The notes beneath the pieces are model-generated. The model was not told the DNA's origin, ran no database searches, and saw only the letters and a program-made list of their open reading frames with translations. DNA of 64,000 nt from Amblyornis subalaris (taxonomy: Eukaryota > Chordata > Aves > Passeriformes > Ptilonorhynchidae). Of the stretch, positions 52,244 through 64,000 are shown piece after piece. Position 1 is the stretch's first letter; each line of letters starts with the position of its first letter. The stretch spans positions 16,411,235 to 16,475,234 of the forward strand of contig JACAXG010000007.1 in the NCBI GenBank assembly GCA_018881555.1. Reading direction: 5' to 3'. Position numbers and translations under genes: made by a program.

Positions 52244-52895
52244 CACAGTGGAATACAATAGAAGTATTTCAGCTGGAAGTGACCTGCAATGGTCATTGCT
52301 GCCTGAGCACTTCAGGGGTGACCAAAAGTGAATGCAGATTATTAAAGGGCACTATCCCAATGCTGCTTAAACACTAACTGAATTGTGGGGCATGGACCAC
52401 CTCTCTAGAACGCCTGTTCTAGTGTTCGGCCNCCCCTTCTATAAAGAAATGTGAAGCTTTGAGCTGTTCCCATGCCTCCTGTCACTGGGCACCAGGGAGA
52501 ACAGTTCAGCACCTCCCTCTCCATGTCCCCTCCTCTGGAAGCTGCATTGAGGAAGACGCAGAGAGCATTGAGGTCACCCGTCAGACTCCTTCTCTCCACA
52601 CCAGACAAACCCAGAGTCCTCAGCCACTCCTCACAGGACGTGCTTCCAGCCCTTTCACCAGCTCTTTTGTCCTCCTCTAGATGCATTCCAGAACCTTCAT
52701 ATCCTTCTTAAATTGTGGGGCCCAGAGCTGCACGCAGCACTCCCCAACACTGGATGCAGCAGGATAATCACCTGTTTCGATCGGCTGGGGATGCTGTGAT
52801 TCATCCAGCCCAGNGTGCAGTTTGCCCTCTTGGCTGCCAGGGCACACTGATGTCCCACACTGAGCTGGCTGCAGCTTCCCCCAATAAGGTCTATG
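52244..52895 (-). mobile_element. CR1 LINE fragment, minus strand, ORF2 end plus 3' region
   Basis: A 650-bp CR1 copy on the minus strand. Reading the plus strand, the 3' terminus is ATTTCAGCTGGAAGTGACC (52265-52283). It continues through the 'CTTCAGGGGTGACCAAAAG', 'AAGGGCACTATCCCAATGC' and 'CTTAAACACTAACTGAATTG' blocks (about 52310-52385), then 'ACCACCTCTCTAGAACGCC' and 'CCTGTCACTGGGCACCAGGG' (about 52400-52498). The ORF2-end blocks follow: 'CCAGCCCTTTCACCAGC', 'TTCTTAAATTGTGGGGCCC' (about 52646-52724) and 'GTTTGCCCTCTTGGCTGCC' (52819-52841). Similarity fades near 52890-52925, which is the 5'-truncated end. Several short deletions and stop codons show it is inactive. Its 3' region differs from those of the other copies here, so it is a different CR1 subfamily. 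All open frames over it on either strand are shadows. Confidence 0.92.
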
Positions 52896-54269
52896 AAGGA
52901 AGAAGCCTTTTCTGTATCTCCTCTATAATACCAAGGTGATCTCATCCGACGTGTTTGTGGTTATGCATATAAAAAGATTACAGCTTTTAAACACTAGCAT
53001 GGGAATAGCTTTTAACAATGCTATCAACATCATCCACAAATATGTTTGGTCTTAGCCCATTCTAGATAGATTTTGATATGGCTGTTTACAGCCCTGGCAT
53101 CATATAAATACTTTAAGCATACCACAGATTTTTATCAATATACTGTCAGCCAAATTCCACACACTCATACGCAGCTTTGGTGGAAAAACCAGTAAAAATG
53201 TTTGTATTTTTAAAGAAATTTAAAATATTAATCCGAGGCTGTAAATATTTGTTCATAAATAAGTTACACAATAAAAAAATATCATTATATTGCATATCTT
53301 ATTTTTCACAAAGTCCTAGTGTCCTATTTATGTGTAGACAGGCCTTCATTGGGAATATACATTTGCTAACTTTATCCTTATATTAAATCCAAATTAATTT
53401 CTCACTTATTCATTCAGTTCCATAATTAGTCTCCTTATTTGTTTATCATTGAAGCTGAGTTTACTTTACACACCCAAACTGATCAAAGGTACATANTAAC
53501 AAAAAAACCCAGATAATTTATAATGTTCTGCTACTAGAGTATCAAGAAAATAGTATCTACTTAAATTGTTTCTAATAATAACGGGTATCTGAGTATTATT
53601 TTGAAATTTTATATAAGTATAATATTAAGGTCTTGTATATGATATTAAGATATTCAAAAGCAACTATTTGTTTACATCCCACTGAAAACAAGAAAAAAAA
53701 ATAAAAAGTCAAGTCACTTTAGCTAGCGTGCTTGACTGCTGAGAACAAATGTGTCAGTCAGAATCTGAAATAAAATGTGATTATTACTTATGAATACTGA
53801 TTATAATATCTAGAATCAGAATTATAACTGCAAAACTCATAACCATACATTTGAGGTGGGAAAGTGGGCAAGTGTCACACATTTGTGCCTGATAGCACAG
53901 TTCTACTACTCATAAGAAATAGTATTCCATTAAACACTGTGGCACTCAGCTCAGATTCAACAAGTAATTACACACAGTTTTAGTTTTCAGATGATGATAT
54001 CAAACACATACTACATGTTTTCCTAAGTGAAATTCTTAGTAGTTAACATGTTTGGGATTTCCTCTTTATTTATTATTGACTAAATAGCTTAATTTTGTTC
54101 AATGCAAAAATACAAGAAAATAAAAGAGTCTCTATAAAAGTCTTCTGTGTGGCTCTTGAGTTCAAAGCAAATTTTCCAGCTGAGTTATAAAGTCCTGGAA
54201 TGAATTTCCAATGAAAATGCTAACAGGCCTTTAGCTACAGTGGTGCTAGCGGGTGTTGCTAAAACAAAT
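52896..54269. other. Unique AT-rich noncoding DNA
   Basis: Nothing recognisable. Confidence 0.5.
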
Positions 54270-54960
54270 AGAAAACCCTGTCAGTGCCAGAAAAGCAGCC
54301 CATCATTAGAGGCACTTTTCTGGAAGCTTTTTATTATATCTGGGTGATGATAATCTTCCCACCAGTGGGCATGCTGGGTTTTGGCACATATCAAGCTTGT
54401 CGGAATCCTTTTACACATTCCAAACAGCAGGCAGAATAGACAATAACAAAAGAGAAAAGAAACTTTCTCAACATGGTCTGTGTCTTTGTTCTCAGGAGTT
54501 GCTATTGCCTTTTTATGGAGCAAACAAAGCAACCATTTAACCAGACCTCTACGCATATTAGAGCCATTGGCTCAGGTTCCAGAAGGGATTCTGAGGTTTC
54601 TGGTCCGCCCTTAGCTCTGACAGGAGAGGGCAGAAGTAGGTCTCTGTGTCAAAGTGGAAAAGAGCTTTAAGACACTTTTCTTCCCAACCACATGCCCCGT
54701 AGGGTCTTGGTGCTTTGCAGACCCTAAAACAGCCAGATACAGCTCTTTGTGTCCCCAGAAGGCCTTTAGCAAAGACCACGTTCGTGATAACATTAGGATA
54801 TGTCAGATGACCTCTCCTAGCACCTCTCCTAGGCCTTTAGAAATTCAGTCTTGCAGAGGAAGACAGCACAGGCCACAGTTACTCCAAGTCACCCACGCAA
54901 ATTGTCCTTTTCAGCAAAATCAGCTGTTGCAACACATGCCATTCTTAGTGTCAAAATAAG
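54270..54960. other. Unassigned G+C-richer block
   Basis: Composition is more even than that of the neighbouring AT-rich DNA, and frames of 60 to 101 codons overlap on both strands (for example plus 54654-54959) without recognisable domains. A 10-base direct repeat CCTCTCCTAG occurs at 54811-54820 and 54823-54832. It may be an old repeat, a noncoding exon or a conserved element; nothing decides between these. Confidence 0.3.
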
Positions 54961-57900
54961 AATTGCTACCCGGTTTTACACAGAGGAACCAAAACATTAG
55001 TTTTTAAAATANTAAAACACCATATCACAGCTGAAAGAGGCAAGGAAATAACCCAAGGCAGTCATGGGAACTGTGACCTAACCCAGCAAACACCAAAAAA
55101 GGCTGCTCAGACTGAAATGTACAAGCCTTCAAAGAGGTATTGGAAGGTTCAGATCANAGTGAAAGCCAAATCAGGAACGACACTGGACTTTACTGGCCAT
55201 GTTTCCCAACACAGTTGATGCACACCCCCANGTTACCTCACTTTTCGAGTGAAGTTAAAGGCACAATGTCAGACTGCAAGCAATAATAAGATTGTTCACC
55301 CATAGAACAGGAGGAGATAAAGCCAGGGTGAAACCTGGCCTGCAGAACTTCCGTCACCTGTTCTTAAACTAAGTTTAGCACATTCACTTTAGAAATGACT
55401 GAGAAATGACCAATATAGGCCCTCACAGTGCNGCTGTCAATTACTTCCAATTTTTAAAAATGTAACAAATCAACAGATAGTTGGAACAAAATAACACAGA
55501 CACCAAAAAAGGATGCGTGTCCTGGGCCGCATCCATGAAAAGAGTATCTTGCACCTGGAAACTATGCAGAGTTCTCCACTTTGCAAAATGATCCCCAACT
55601 TACTGACTTCCTCATACTCAAATGTACATTATTCATAAATGTCTAATTAATTCAAAAGACACTATGATGTGTGAATCTGGTTTGAAAAATTACACATATG
55701 ATTTCACAAAATTATACCTCTATGTGAAATATGTGAATTCATTCACTGTGTTTCCTGAGCTAATATTCTCTGAGATATGTACCATGCTTCAAGTTATANG
55801 GTTTAACTAAAAAAAAAGTTGCAACACTTGACAGAACTGGGTATTTACTCTCTTCTTTATCATACAAAGCTCAGTATGGATTATTTCTGTCAAAGATGGC
55901 ATCACATTACAGTTTTTGTACTCACCCCACACTTTTCATTAACAGTGTCTGCCCAGACTGAACCTTTTGAATGCCAATATACCTTCATGCCTTCTGATTC
56001 AGCTTTTCGGATGGCAGTACATGGATGAAGCTTAAATTCTACAACCCTGAGCCTGCCATGATCCTTTTTGAATGACTACCATGAAATATATAACTTAAGG
56101 ATTTACATTAAAATAACATTGCCTCCTTTCAAGGCAGAAAACCACTTTCTCANCTCCATACCTACAAGCACACTTTCATTGGAACTTGTCTTCCAGGCTT
56201 TCTGCTCACTTTTCAGAAATAACAGGGAGGAAAAAAAAGAAAAAAAAAAAGGCANCTAGATTAAGTCTTTCGAAACTTTTCCAAACTGTATACATTCCTT
56301 CTGCTTTATATATGAAGATTTAGCTTGGAGCAAGTTTTTAANGCTAATTTATAAATCCTTGAAATACAGGGTTTAGAACAGAATGCTAATATAACTAACT
56401 ATAGATATGCTTGCAGGCACTGCTATAATGAAAGAAATAATTACATCAATAAAATTATATTAGTTTGACATTAACAATTTGCCCAAGCAAACAATTCTGA
56501 ATTACTAACAAGCNCTATAAATATGACTGCTATCATAAATCAAAGCTATCCATGACTGGAGTTCATGTAGCTCCTTGAAAAAATATAGAAAGAAAGTATC
56601 ATTAGCAATATTAGGAATTTCATTAAACACACAATTACAAACTTTGTCTTCCTCTGAAAATTTCATCAACAATCATGCTTGTAAGTAAATGTAAAAAAAA
56701 TTTAAAAAACCTTAACATCTCCTTGATTGTAATTATTTCTGAATATAGGAAATTATAGTAGTGTTATTAGCTTTGTAGTAAAATTTCNTCTAAACATTAC
56801 ATCATCCAGTTTCTCACATCAACTGGTACAGTTTTTTGTGATAGCAGTTTTCTGTTTCTTAAAGATATTTTTCTCTCAACATTCTTTAGAGGATGGCAAC
56901 AATAGTTGAAAAATCTTGAGTAATTTTAGTGCATGAACATTTTCATAAAATCAGAAATATAGGTTCAAAAATGAAAGTCCACAGANTCTTCTGCCCACAC
57001 TCATTAAAAAGGCTGCCTTCTACTTTAATGCAGGATTTTCTTTTGTTTATCTGTTTTAAACAGATAAAACTCTTTAAACAGAAACAAAACTCTTGGAGCT
57101 AAATCCACCCTATGTCATCTGTAAATTTGTTGGAGCATGTCCCAGGAATAGGAATATACACAATTCCTTATATATTTAGAAATTTGTTTGCTGAGCATAA
57201 GCTTGTGAACAAGTCGCAACATGGGTTAAATGCTCACCTTTCCCCAAAAAAACGTGGCTACCAACAAGCTAGTGAGCTAAGACAGCACTTCTTTTCCAGC
57301 TTGACTTAAGAAAGCAAGTATCATCACATTAAAAAAAGCAGTAAATATAATAAATCTCAAATCAAAAGCCAAATACAATTTCATAAATACTTGTAACTGC
57401 CAGTAACACCTGCCAAAGAAGGAGAATGCCTTGTTGAATGAAGAGGAGACTTTNTATTGGGAATATAGCAACATTTTGTGGACACTACCAATTTACAATA
57501 TTTCTNTTGGTGTATTCCCAAATGTGTTGTATTGATGAGATGATGAGCTGCTACAAAGCAAAGCCTAAAAACATAATTAAATTTAAAAATATTTCCCAAT
57601 AGTTTTTGAAAGATTCAATATTTTTCAAGCACTTATTAGAATGGAAACACAATGAGTTTTTCATAATCTGGCCATTCTGTTATGGATTGCTCTCTATTCC
57701 GGTGCACTTAATTTATGTAATGCATGGTGATGATCTATGATATGTAGCATCATCTCAAGCAGAATTAGTGAACTCTTTCTTTTTTCATTTTGAGTAGTGC
57801 ATCCAGAGGGAAACATATAAGTAAAATAAAGAGCTTTAGCATGCAAAGTATGTTGCTACAGTAAATTGACGTGTTAAATTATATTGACAATTCCCNCCAC

Positions 57901-58520
57901 CCTGATAAATATCTTCTTGACCCGCACTATTATTACGTAACAGACCATTGCCANGCACAGCCATTAACACAGCTATCAAACCTAAATATTACCTTCTTCT
58001 GTTACAAGTGCATAAAATTTTCTGCCACTACAAGAACGGCAGAGCTTGAACTAGAAAGACCAATGTATTGAGGTGGTAGACAACTATACACTGTTCAAAA
58101 GCTCAAAGGACAACTTCAAGAAAGAGAAAAATTTCAAAACAGGTCTTATGTCAGGTAATCATTTACAGCACTGTCATACTAATGGCTACAGAAAGGCAGG
58201 GGAGCAGTGACAATAGGTGCATTCATCTTGCAACAGTGCTGGAAAAGCTCCACCTGTATCCCCCTGCACTCTGTCTCCTGCTGTCCCCTGACAAGTGCAT
58301 CCCATGACAGTAGATCTGATAGTGNGGACATTACCTATCTGTCATCCCTTCTTCCTGAAAGGCACCTTGACTACAACTAATGACTAAAGGAGAGCAAGCA
58401 ACTACCTCTGGCCTCCAGCCACACACAGGTTTCTTTGTTATGATGTTAAATTCACAGTCAAGTACTGAACGGCTCTAAGGAAAAGATAAAGCATCTTAAA
58501 ACTCATTTTGCCAGCTATGT
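54961..58520. other. Unique AT-rich noncoding DNA
   Basis: No gene, RNA gene or recognisable transposon. A purine-only AAAAAAAAGAAAAAAAAAAGG stretch near 56230-56252 is low complexity. A small imperfect hairpin of GATGATCTA and TAG-C-ATCATC lies near 57731-57757 and is probably chance. Confidence 0.5.
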
Positions 58521-58553
58521 CTATATATGTGTATATATGTGTGTATGTGTATA
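58521..58553. repeat. (TA/TG)n microsatellite
   Basis: Alternating pyrimidine-purine stretch made of TATA and TGTG words (TATATATGTGTATATATGTG). This is a simple repeat, likely unstable in length. Confidence 0.85.
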
Positions 58554-60353
58554 AAATACATTTGCACTTCCACAATAGTTTTGTAAATATTTACAGTCTT
58601 AAACTCTTGTGGTAATTCATAGTAGCAGGACAGCTCTTGTTGCTAATGATCCTCATACTTAATATGGCCAAAAATTACTGTGGTAAGAGAGAGGCTCCCC
58701 ACATCCTTTTAAATTTCATGGTATTCATAGGACTACTACAGTTAAGAGGTATTTGTACCTGTTTCCTGTCGAGGACTGTAAACAGATTTTCAGGATTATG
58801 CCGTTTCACTTTTCTGTATCTAAAATGAAGCAGAATCATGAAAGCCTTCCATTCTCATATGGCTTCACAGTCAAAAAAATACTAGAGCAAAACAGCAACC
58901 AGATCTATCTTGGGCTGAAAATACTGAAAAGAGTCACAATCAGCTGAAAAATCTGGGTCTTCATCCTTTTTTTATGAGAAAGGAGGCAACACCTCCACCT
59001 GTATTCTTTTTTTTAAAAAGGCCTTTGCTAAATTTTCCTGTAATTTTGAGATGTCTTTTCAGCAATTATTGTTAACATCAGTGATATGATTAATTTTGAC
59101 AAGACTTGGAAAATTTACTCCTCCTATCTTCATGATTTTTTTTTAAGCAATAGATCTTTTGTTGTGCTTTTTCAATCCCATAAAATTTTACTGACAAGTT
59201 ATTTATTACAGCAAAGTTTAGCTTGGGGATTTCTATTGGTACGAGGTCTACAAATGGAGATGAGATGAGGGAGAATGTTCATTGTCATGATAGTGTCTTT
59301 TCCCCATAATGATGATAATAATTTGTCCCATCTGTCTAAATCTAATCTAATAGTGTTTATGAGTTGTTGAAGGCGTATTTTAATTAAGTCTTGTAGTTGC
59401 ACTGGTATGTATTTTAGCCCCTTCAGGGATCATTTAAATTTCCAATTTTCAATATAGGGTATGTAACCACTACATCATGTAGGAAGCAACCTGGGCTTGA
59501 AGCAGTTAATTTTGCTTCTGGAAGTGGATCTATAATCCAATTAAAACAAACATTTCTTGGTAGGACAGAGGTTCACTGTTCACAACATTCATACCCCAGA
59601 AGATGTTTTAATCTTTAATCTAAGAGTCAAATATCCAAGGTAAAATGTGAACAAGTAATACATTTTTATGCTGCTTCCATTTTAAGAGGGAAATTATTTC
59701 ATAGACCCATATTTAGTAAAAGTGGATTTTTAAGTGTATCCTCTTCTTTTCTAAGTCCATTGAAGCTCTTTATCTAAAACAAACTGTCATAACATTGCTC
59801 ATAGTCCTTGAAAACTCCAGCTGTAATCCTAAGAGGATAGGCTGTATTCTAACAATACAGATCAAATCTACTAGATTAAACCACATGAAAGTAAGGCAGT
59901 TACCTTAAAAATGAAAGTTTTAGCTTTTGAAGGAAATTCCTGAACTTTAAACTGGCAAGGCCAATGTATAGACATAAAGCATACCATTACTGAGGGCACC
60001 CTCAAAACTGATACGACATTTCTCCTGTCCAACCTGCTCACTCAAGCTTACAATGAATCTCTACCTTTGCACTTCCATCAATGACAAGGATTTAAAAACT
60101 GCTGACTCTTTTGTTCACAATTTACCTCCTTAAGGACTTATGTACTGATTGTTCAACTTTCACATGTTAAAAAGGACAGTGATTACAGATGTAAAGAATT
60201 TAAGGATTTAAGAATCTACACCTTGAATTTTCAGTCAGGGAAATCTCTACTGAAGTGACCTGAGCTTTATTCATGTGCAAGCACTGCACACATTCCATAT
60301 AAAATCATAAACCTATTCTTTAGGTACACATTTTTGTCAATCTCAACAGTTAG
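58554..60353. other. Unique AT-rich noncoding DNA
   Basis: Nothing recognisable. Frames of 60 to 67 codons only. Confidence 0.5.
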
Positions 60354-60391
60354 GTGGGTGTATGTATACATATACATATATACACACACAA
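60354..60391. repeat. Imperfect (TG/TA/CA)n microsatellite
   Basis: Alternating purine-pyrimidine tract of TGTATG, TATACA and CACACA words. It is a simple repeat with no evident role. Confidence 0.85.
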
Positions 60392-61452
60392 GTACAATAA
60401 ATGTATATGTATTACTTAATTCTAATAATATTGGAGATCCCACAGACTACGGAGATAGGAGTAGCTTACAATTTTATATTAAAAGTAGTGTTCTTCTGAA
60501 ATTACTCCGGAACACAGAGTGATTATCTAGTCTAACCTTACCTGTGCAATTACAAATTGGACGTCTGGTCCAAACCAGTCACTACACCACTTCTGCAATC
60601 AGTAGAGACACTTGTGCCACTGCAAAGGATGTCTCAGCCCAGTCGAAATAAATGCATATATGGGATAGATCAGCCTCTCAGATACTTCTACATCTCTGCT
60701 GACTTTGTAGAAAGTCTCTGAAGTCAAGATAAATGGAGAAGTCAAGTTGGATGGGACAGTTAGGTTGGACTAGGTTTGACCACCTTTGGAAGGAATGATA
60801 GATGCATGGAAATGGTAATACAGTACTCCTTTTGAAATCCATAGGAACTATTCTATGGACCTCAGCAAGAGTCAGATACCTCCCTTCCACTTTTACTATG
60901 TTCCCTAATGTCCTTTCTTATGCCTGTTCACCTATTCATGTTTTCATACCCTTTAAGAACATACAAAACATGGAAAATTGGTGCTATGCATTCAGTCAAA
61001 TAAAATACTTAAGCACAGACTTCATGACAGACAAATGCTTTCTTTCAAGCTTTTTTCATTTGCTTATTTTGCTGCCCTCATTTTAATGCATAAGAAATAC
61101 TGCCATAGAACAACATGTCTAACTAGTGTGCAAGGGCAAAAATTATTCAAAAATAATAAAAGGTTTTACTTCCAGTCCCTAGTTCTACTAGAGAAATAGA
61201 TGGATCTCTTTCTTTCATGGTTTCCTGTTTTGTATCGGGTTTTTTAAGGCACTAAAAGTAACCTGAGAATTAGAGACTGTAAATGCTGCTACTTCAGCAT
61301 TAGGCCAGAAAGGTTAAAACAATTTAAAAATTCACAAAGGATAAAGCAGTGACAAAGTAATATAAGTTCTCTAATTGTATAGTGTGCTGTTTTTACCACT
61401 AGAATATTTTGAGGATGCCAAACAAAACATGGACATAGGAGAACCACAGGAG
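60392..61452. other. Mostly unique DNA with a possible very old CR1-type end
   Basis: The words GTGATTATCTAGTCTAACC near 60519-60538 resemble the reverse complement of ancient CR1-type 3' cores (GATCATCTAGTCTGACC), and GGTTGGACTAGG near 60763-60774 resembles the same core in plus orientation. Both matches are too short to claim an element. No gene is visible. Confidence 0.3.
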
Positions 61453-61645
61453 ACACCTTTTACCTAGATCTGTCAAAAGCTTTTAACAGTACGCCTTTTA
61501 TGAGATTATTAGGAAAACCAGTACACAAGGTTAAGCGTTAGCATCAATGGACTGCATATAACACTGCCAAAAACTGTTCAGAATTATTAACAGTCTTTAT
61601 TAATTTTTGAGGTTCCTCAAAACTTTTATACAAGGATTCTTGTTA
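61453..61645 (+). mobile_element. Ancient LINE (CR1-like) reverse-transcriptase relic
   Basis: From about 61458 the plus strand reads FYLDLSKAFNSTPF, which closely matches reverse-transcriptase motif A of CR1-like LINEs (YLDFSKAFDTVPH-type). The Asp in YLD is the first catalytic metal-binding residue of the RT palm. The frame continues as MRLLGKPVHKV before an in-frame stop at about 61536. Farther on, GAGGTTCCTCAAAAC (61609-61623) looks like a decayed GVPQ motif. Stops and divergence show it is long dead and much older than the other CR1 copies here. A retroviral origin is unlikely because the spacing and the LSKAF wording fit LINEs. Confidence 0.6.
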
Positions 61646-64000
61646 ATGCTCGTGTTTGGTACTGTGCAGTCGCAAGACCAGACGAAATAGGCCAGTGAAT
61701 CACTGCAGCAGTTCTGACAATACAAAATGCCAGAAAGTCAAAGACTCCAGTAATTATTAAATAGTATTATAGTATCTGGTATTTTTATATGCAGCAGACT
61801 GATCATTTCCTTTTAGGTTAAAAACTCCTCCATATGCAAAGATTTACTACAACAGAAGAGGAAAAAAATGTTCAATAATTAATGATAAAGACAGCATATT
61901 TATTATTTTACTATATAACCACCCCGCTGAAAATCCGGGGGGAGCTGCATATTTTCCAAAGGAATGCTTTTCATTTTGACTGGGAATGTTGTGTGAATAA
62001 CTAGTCACTGGAGGTTACTGAAAAAAGTTAAAAAAGACCTGAAGAATGGGAATTCCTACCAAGACAGTTTAAAACATAAATAGTTAAATGTGTTAAATTG
62101 TTGGACAAAGTGACAAGGCTTTTATTGCTTTTTAATAACTCTCCTGTTTTCTTAGGAGATGATGCAGAACCAGTTATAGTTACAAGACCAATTTAATTAC
62201 AGAAAACAATAAATGATGATTTCAGTATAATACTACTGTGCTTCATTTTGTCCCATTTATAAGTTACAGTATAATTTCAACAGTATAGTCCTCCAGTACT
62301 TGCTATATGCAGTGCTTTTTCCACAAAAAGATGGTGGGGAAATGTGATAAGTATCCCAAAACCAAAACAAAACCAAAAAAAAAAATCCAACTGTACTCTC
62401 TAAACACTTCTCCAGAGCCCTGATAACACTGTTTTTAGAAACCAAGTGAATTTTGTATAATGGTTTCCTTATCACATCACCAACAGCAACAGCTGCATGT
62501 CCCATTCCAACACATGGAAAGAGCACAAATTTGCAAAGCAGTCCTTCTCCTGCTTTTGCAGAGACACATCTATGAAAGTCTTGCTGTGATAGTCTCAACT
62601 CTGACAATTACACACCACTGTCTGAGGGCAGTGCTGGAACAGGTTAGTACTGTAGAGACCGATGTCCAGGAAAATTCCCAAGCACAACTTGCCAACAGCA
62701 ATATCACATGGCCTAAAACACTAAATTTTTATTTTGCCTATTAATCAGTTCTCTAGTTGTTCTACAATATCTAGTTAGACAACCTTAATTTTTAGCACCA
62801 TAATGCTTATACTTATATTAATACCCTCCAAACAAAATGAAAAAAGGAAACTCCCCATGAATCATTTCAGTGTATTCATCCCTCTGAATTTTGCAGGAAA
62901 CTTCTTACTATTTAACCAAATTGCATGCATTTGGAAAGAAAATTATTGCTTTCCAGAAGTATTTTTATTGAACTGATACCAAAGGCTATCCCAAGGGTAA
63001 TCATCACTAGAATAATTAAGATCAGGCTTGTCAAGGAAATTCAATTGTATTATTTACAAATATTATGTAAAATAGTTGATAAAGGGAAAAGGGTGCATGC
63101 AGTAGTTTTGCTATTTTGTTTGGGGTATTTACATTTGCTTTCTTTAAATACAGCTTGATAAACCCAAACACCTAAGTAAATATATTTTCTTTTAGAAGTG
63201 TTCTATAAACACAAACTTATTAAGAACACTATACAAACACATACATTTCTTAGAACAGGATAAAAATCTTGTGTACACTATCAAATCAAGGGAAAATTCT
63301 AATATGTGACATTCATTAAAGCAAAATGCCAAAGGAACTCCCAACCCTCTGCAAACTTACTCAATAATATTCTTCCCTTAAAGGGGGGAAAACTCACACT
63401 GACTTTTTTTTCCACTTAAATAAAAGGAAAGCACTCTTTGTTCTCAAAATACAAACAGATGCAAAGTGTTTGAATTACTGTTGCTGGTTAGTTCTCTAAA
63501 TGTTGTGAATGCTGCTGTAAAACTTTAAGAGTCCTCTGATTTGTAGAAAGAGCATTTATGGTTTGTATGGCGCATATTTAGGCTAAATATGTTCTTCCCT
63601 CAGGTCAATAAAAATAAATACCAAATTTCCAAGAGGAATTGCCCCTTATTCCTTCTTTTAAAAATAGATACTTCTACTTTATTTGTTTACTTTGTCAAAT
63701 AGTATCATCATCTTGTAACAAAACCACCATTAAATTTACAGTAAAAGAAAATCCTCCTGTTCCAATAGTACTTACTATGTTCCTCTGCCTCAAACTGTTG
63801 ACTTTTAAAATTACAAGGGGAAAGAATAGGAAATTATTCAGAGTTCAAGTAGTAACTTGAATTCTGCTTCATTCTTTATATTCTCTTACACCTTAGTCAC
63901 GAGCAACATCATATGCATGATATTGACAATAAAAAGTATAGACTTATACTGAACTCCCTCTGTATACATATGATAAGCTCCATTTGCTTTCCTCAGCCTC
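61646..64000. other. Unique AT-rich noncoding DNA
   Basis: No supported gene. The minus-strand frame at 62257-62607 (116 codons) and the plus-strand frame at 62460-62744 (94 codons) overlap each other and show no recognised domain. The window ends without a boundary signal. Confidence 0.5.

Noticed and set aside
51994..52377. 127-codon plus-strand frame
   Set aside because: Its second half is the antisense of a minus-strand CR1 3' end.
60519..60774. Additional CR1 terminus
   Set aside because: Only words of 12 to 19 bases resemble the CR1 core and no adjacent CR1 blocks are recognisable.
62257..62607. 116-codon minus-strand frame
   Set aside because: Overlaps a 94-codon frame on the other strand; hydrophobic run arises from T-rich sequence; no recognisable domain.
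1..64000. CRISPR array, operon, prophage or other prokaryotic system
   Set aside because: No regularly spaced direct repeats, ribosome-binding sites or tightly packed long genes; CR1 elements and base composition place the DNA in a vertebrate genome.
1..64000. tRNA or small nuclear RNA genes
   Set aside because: Reading for cloverleaf-type A and B boxes and for familiar small-RNA words found none convincing; a tRNAscan-SE and Infernal run would settle it.

Overview
The window reads as AT-rich, noncoding nuclear DNA from a sauropsid, most likely a bird. The main evidence is several copies of the CR1 LINE (chicken repeat 1 family). These show the typical 3' ends: a 'TTGGACTAGATGA'-like core, then a short 'ATTCTGTGATTCTGTGA'-like tail and no poly(A). 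No bacterial, plasmid, phage or organelle gene organisation is visible. I found no protein-coding gene, no convincing exon, and no tRNA, rRNA or other structural RNA gene. All open frames are short (140 aa or less), lack recognisable domains outside CR1, and are about what chance allows in 64 kb of such sequence. The window is therefore best read as intergenic DNA or the inside of a very large intron. I cannot tell which locus it is.

Layout. 1-5665 is unique AT-rich DNA with one GATA/TA microsatellite. A deleted CR1 3' fragment lies at 5666-5892. 5893-21829 is mostly unique DNA; it holds a pyrimidine-rich strand (9405-9585), a block with homeodomain-type sites around a 16-bp palindrome (10520-10890) and a short perfect hairpin (17422-17440). 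21830-22210 is a more evenly composed block that may be a conserved noncoding element. 22211-33590 is unique DNA with a 36-bp minisatellite (27519-27618), an ancient-repeat-like segment containing a CACGTG palindrome (29881-29950) and a CA repeat. Two CR1 fragments lie in opposite orientation at 33591-34276, and a short CR1 tail at 36905-36966. 38580-39760 is a richer, unassigned block. The largest mobile-element remains are a plus-strand CR1 with reverse-transcriptase sequence (47631-48380) and a minus-strand CR1 of another subfamily (52244-52895). Between them, at 49746-49854, is a near-perfect tandem duplication containing long A runs. A very old LINE reverse-transcriptase relic lies at 61453-61645.

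Nothing here works together as a pathway or operon. The content is retrotransposon decay, simple repeats and possible regulatory DNA. More than a hundred isolated single N bases are spread through the sequence, including inside CR1 copies; they look like ambiguous or heterozygous base calls rather than assembly gaps. I found no clear sign of a new biological system. The items most worth checking are the poly(A)-containing duplication, the E-box palindrome inside an old repeat, and the candidate conserved blocks.
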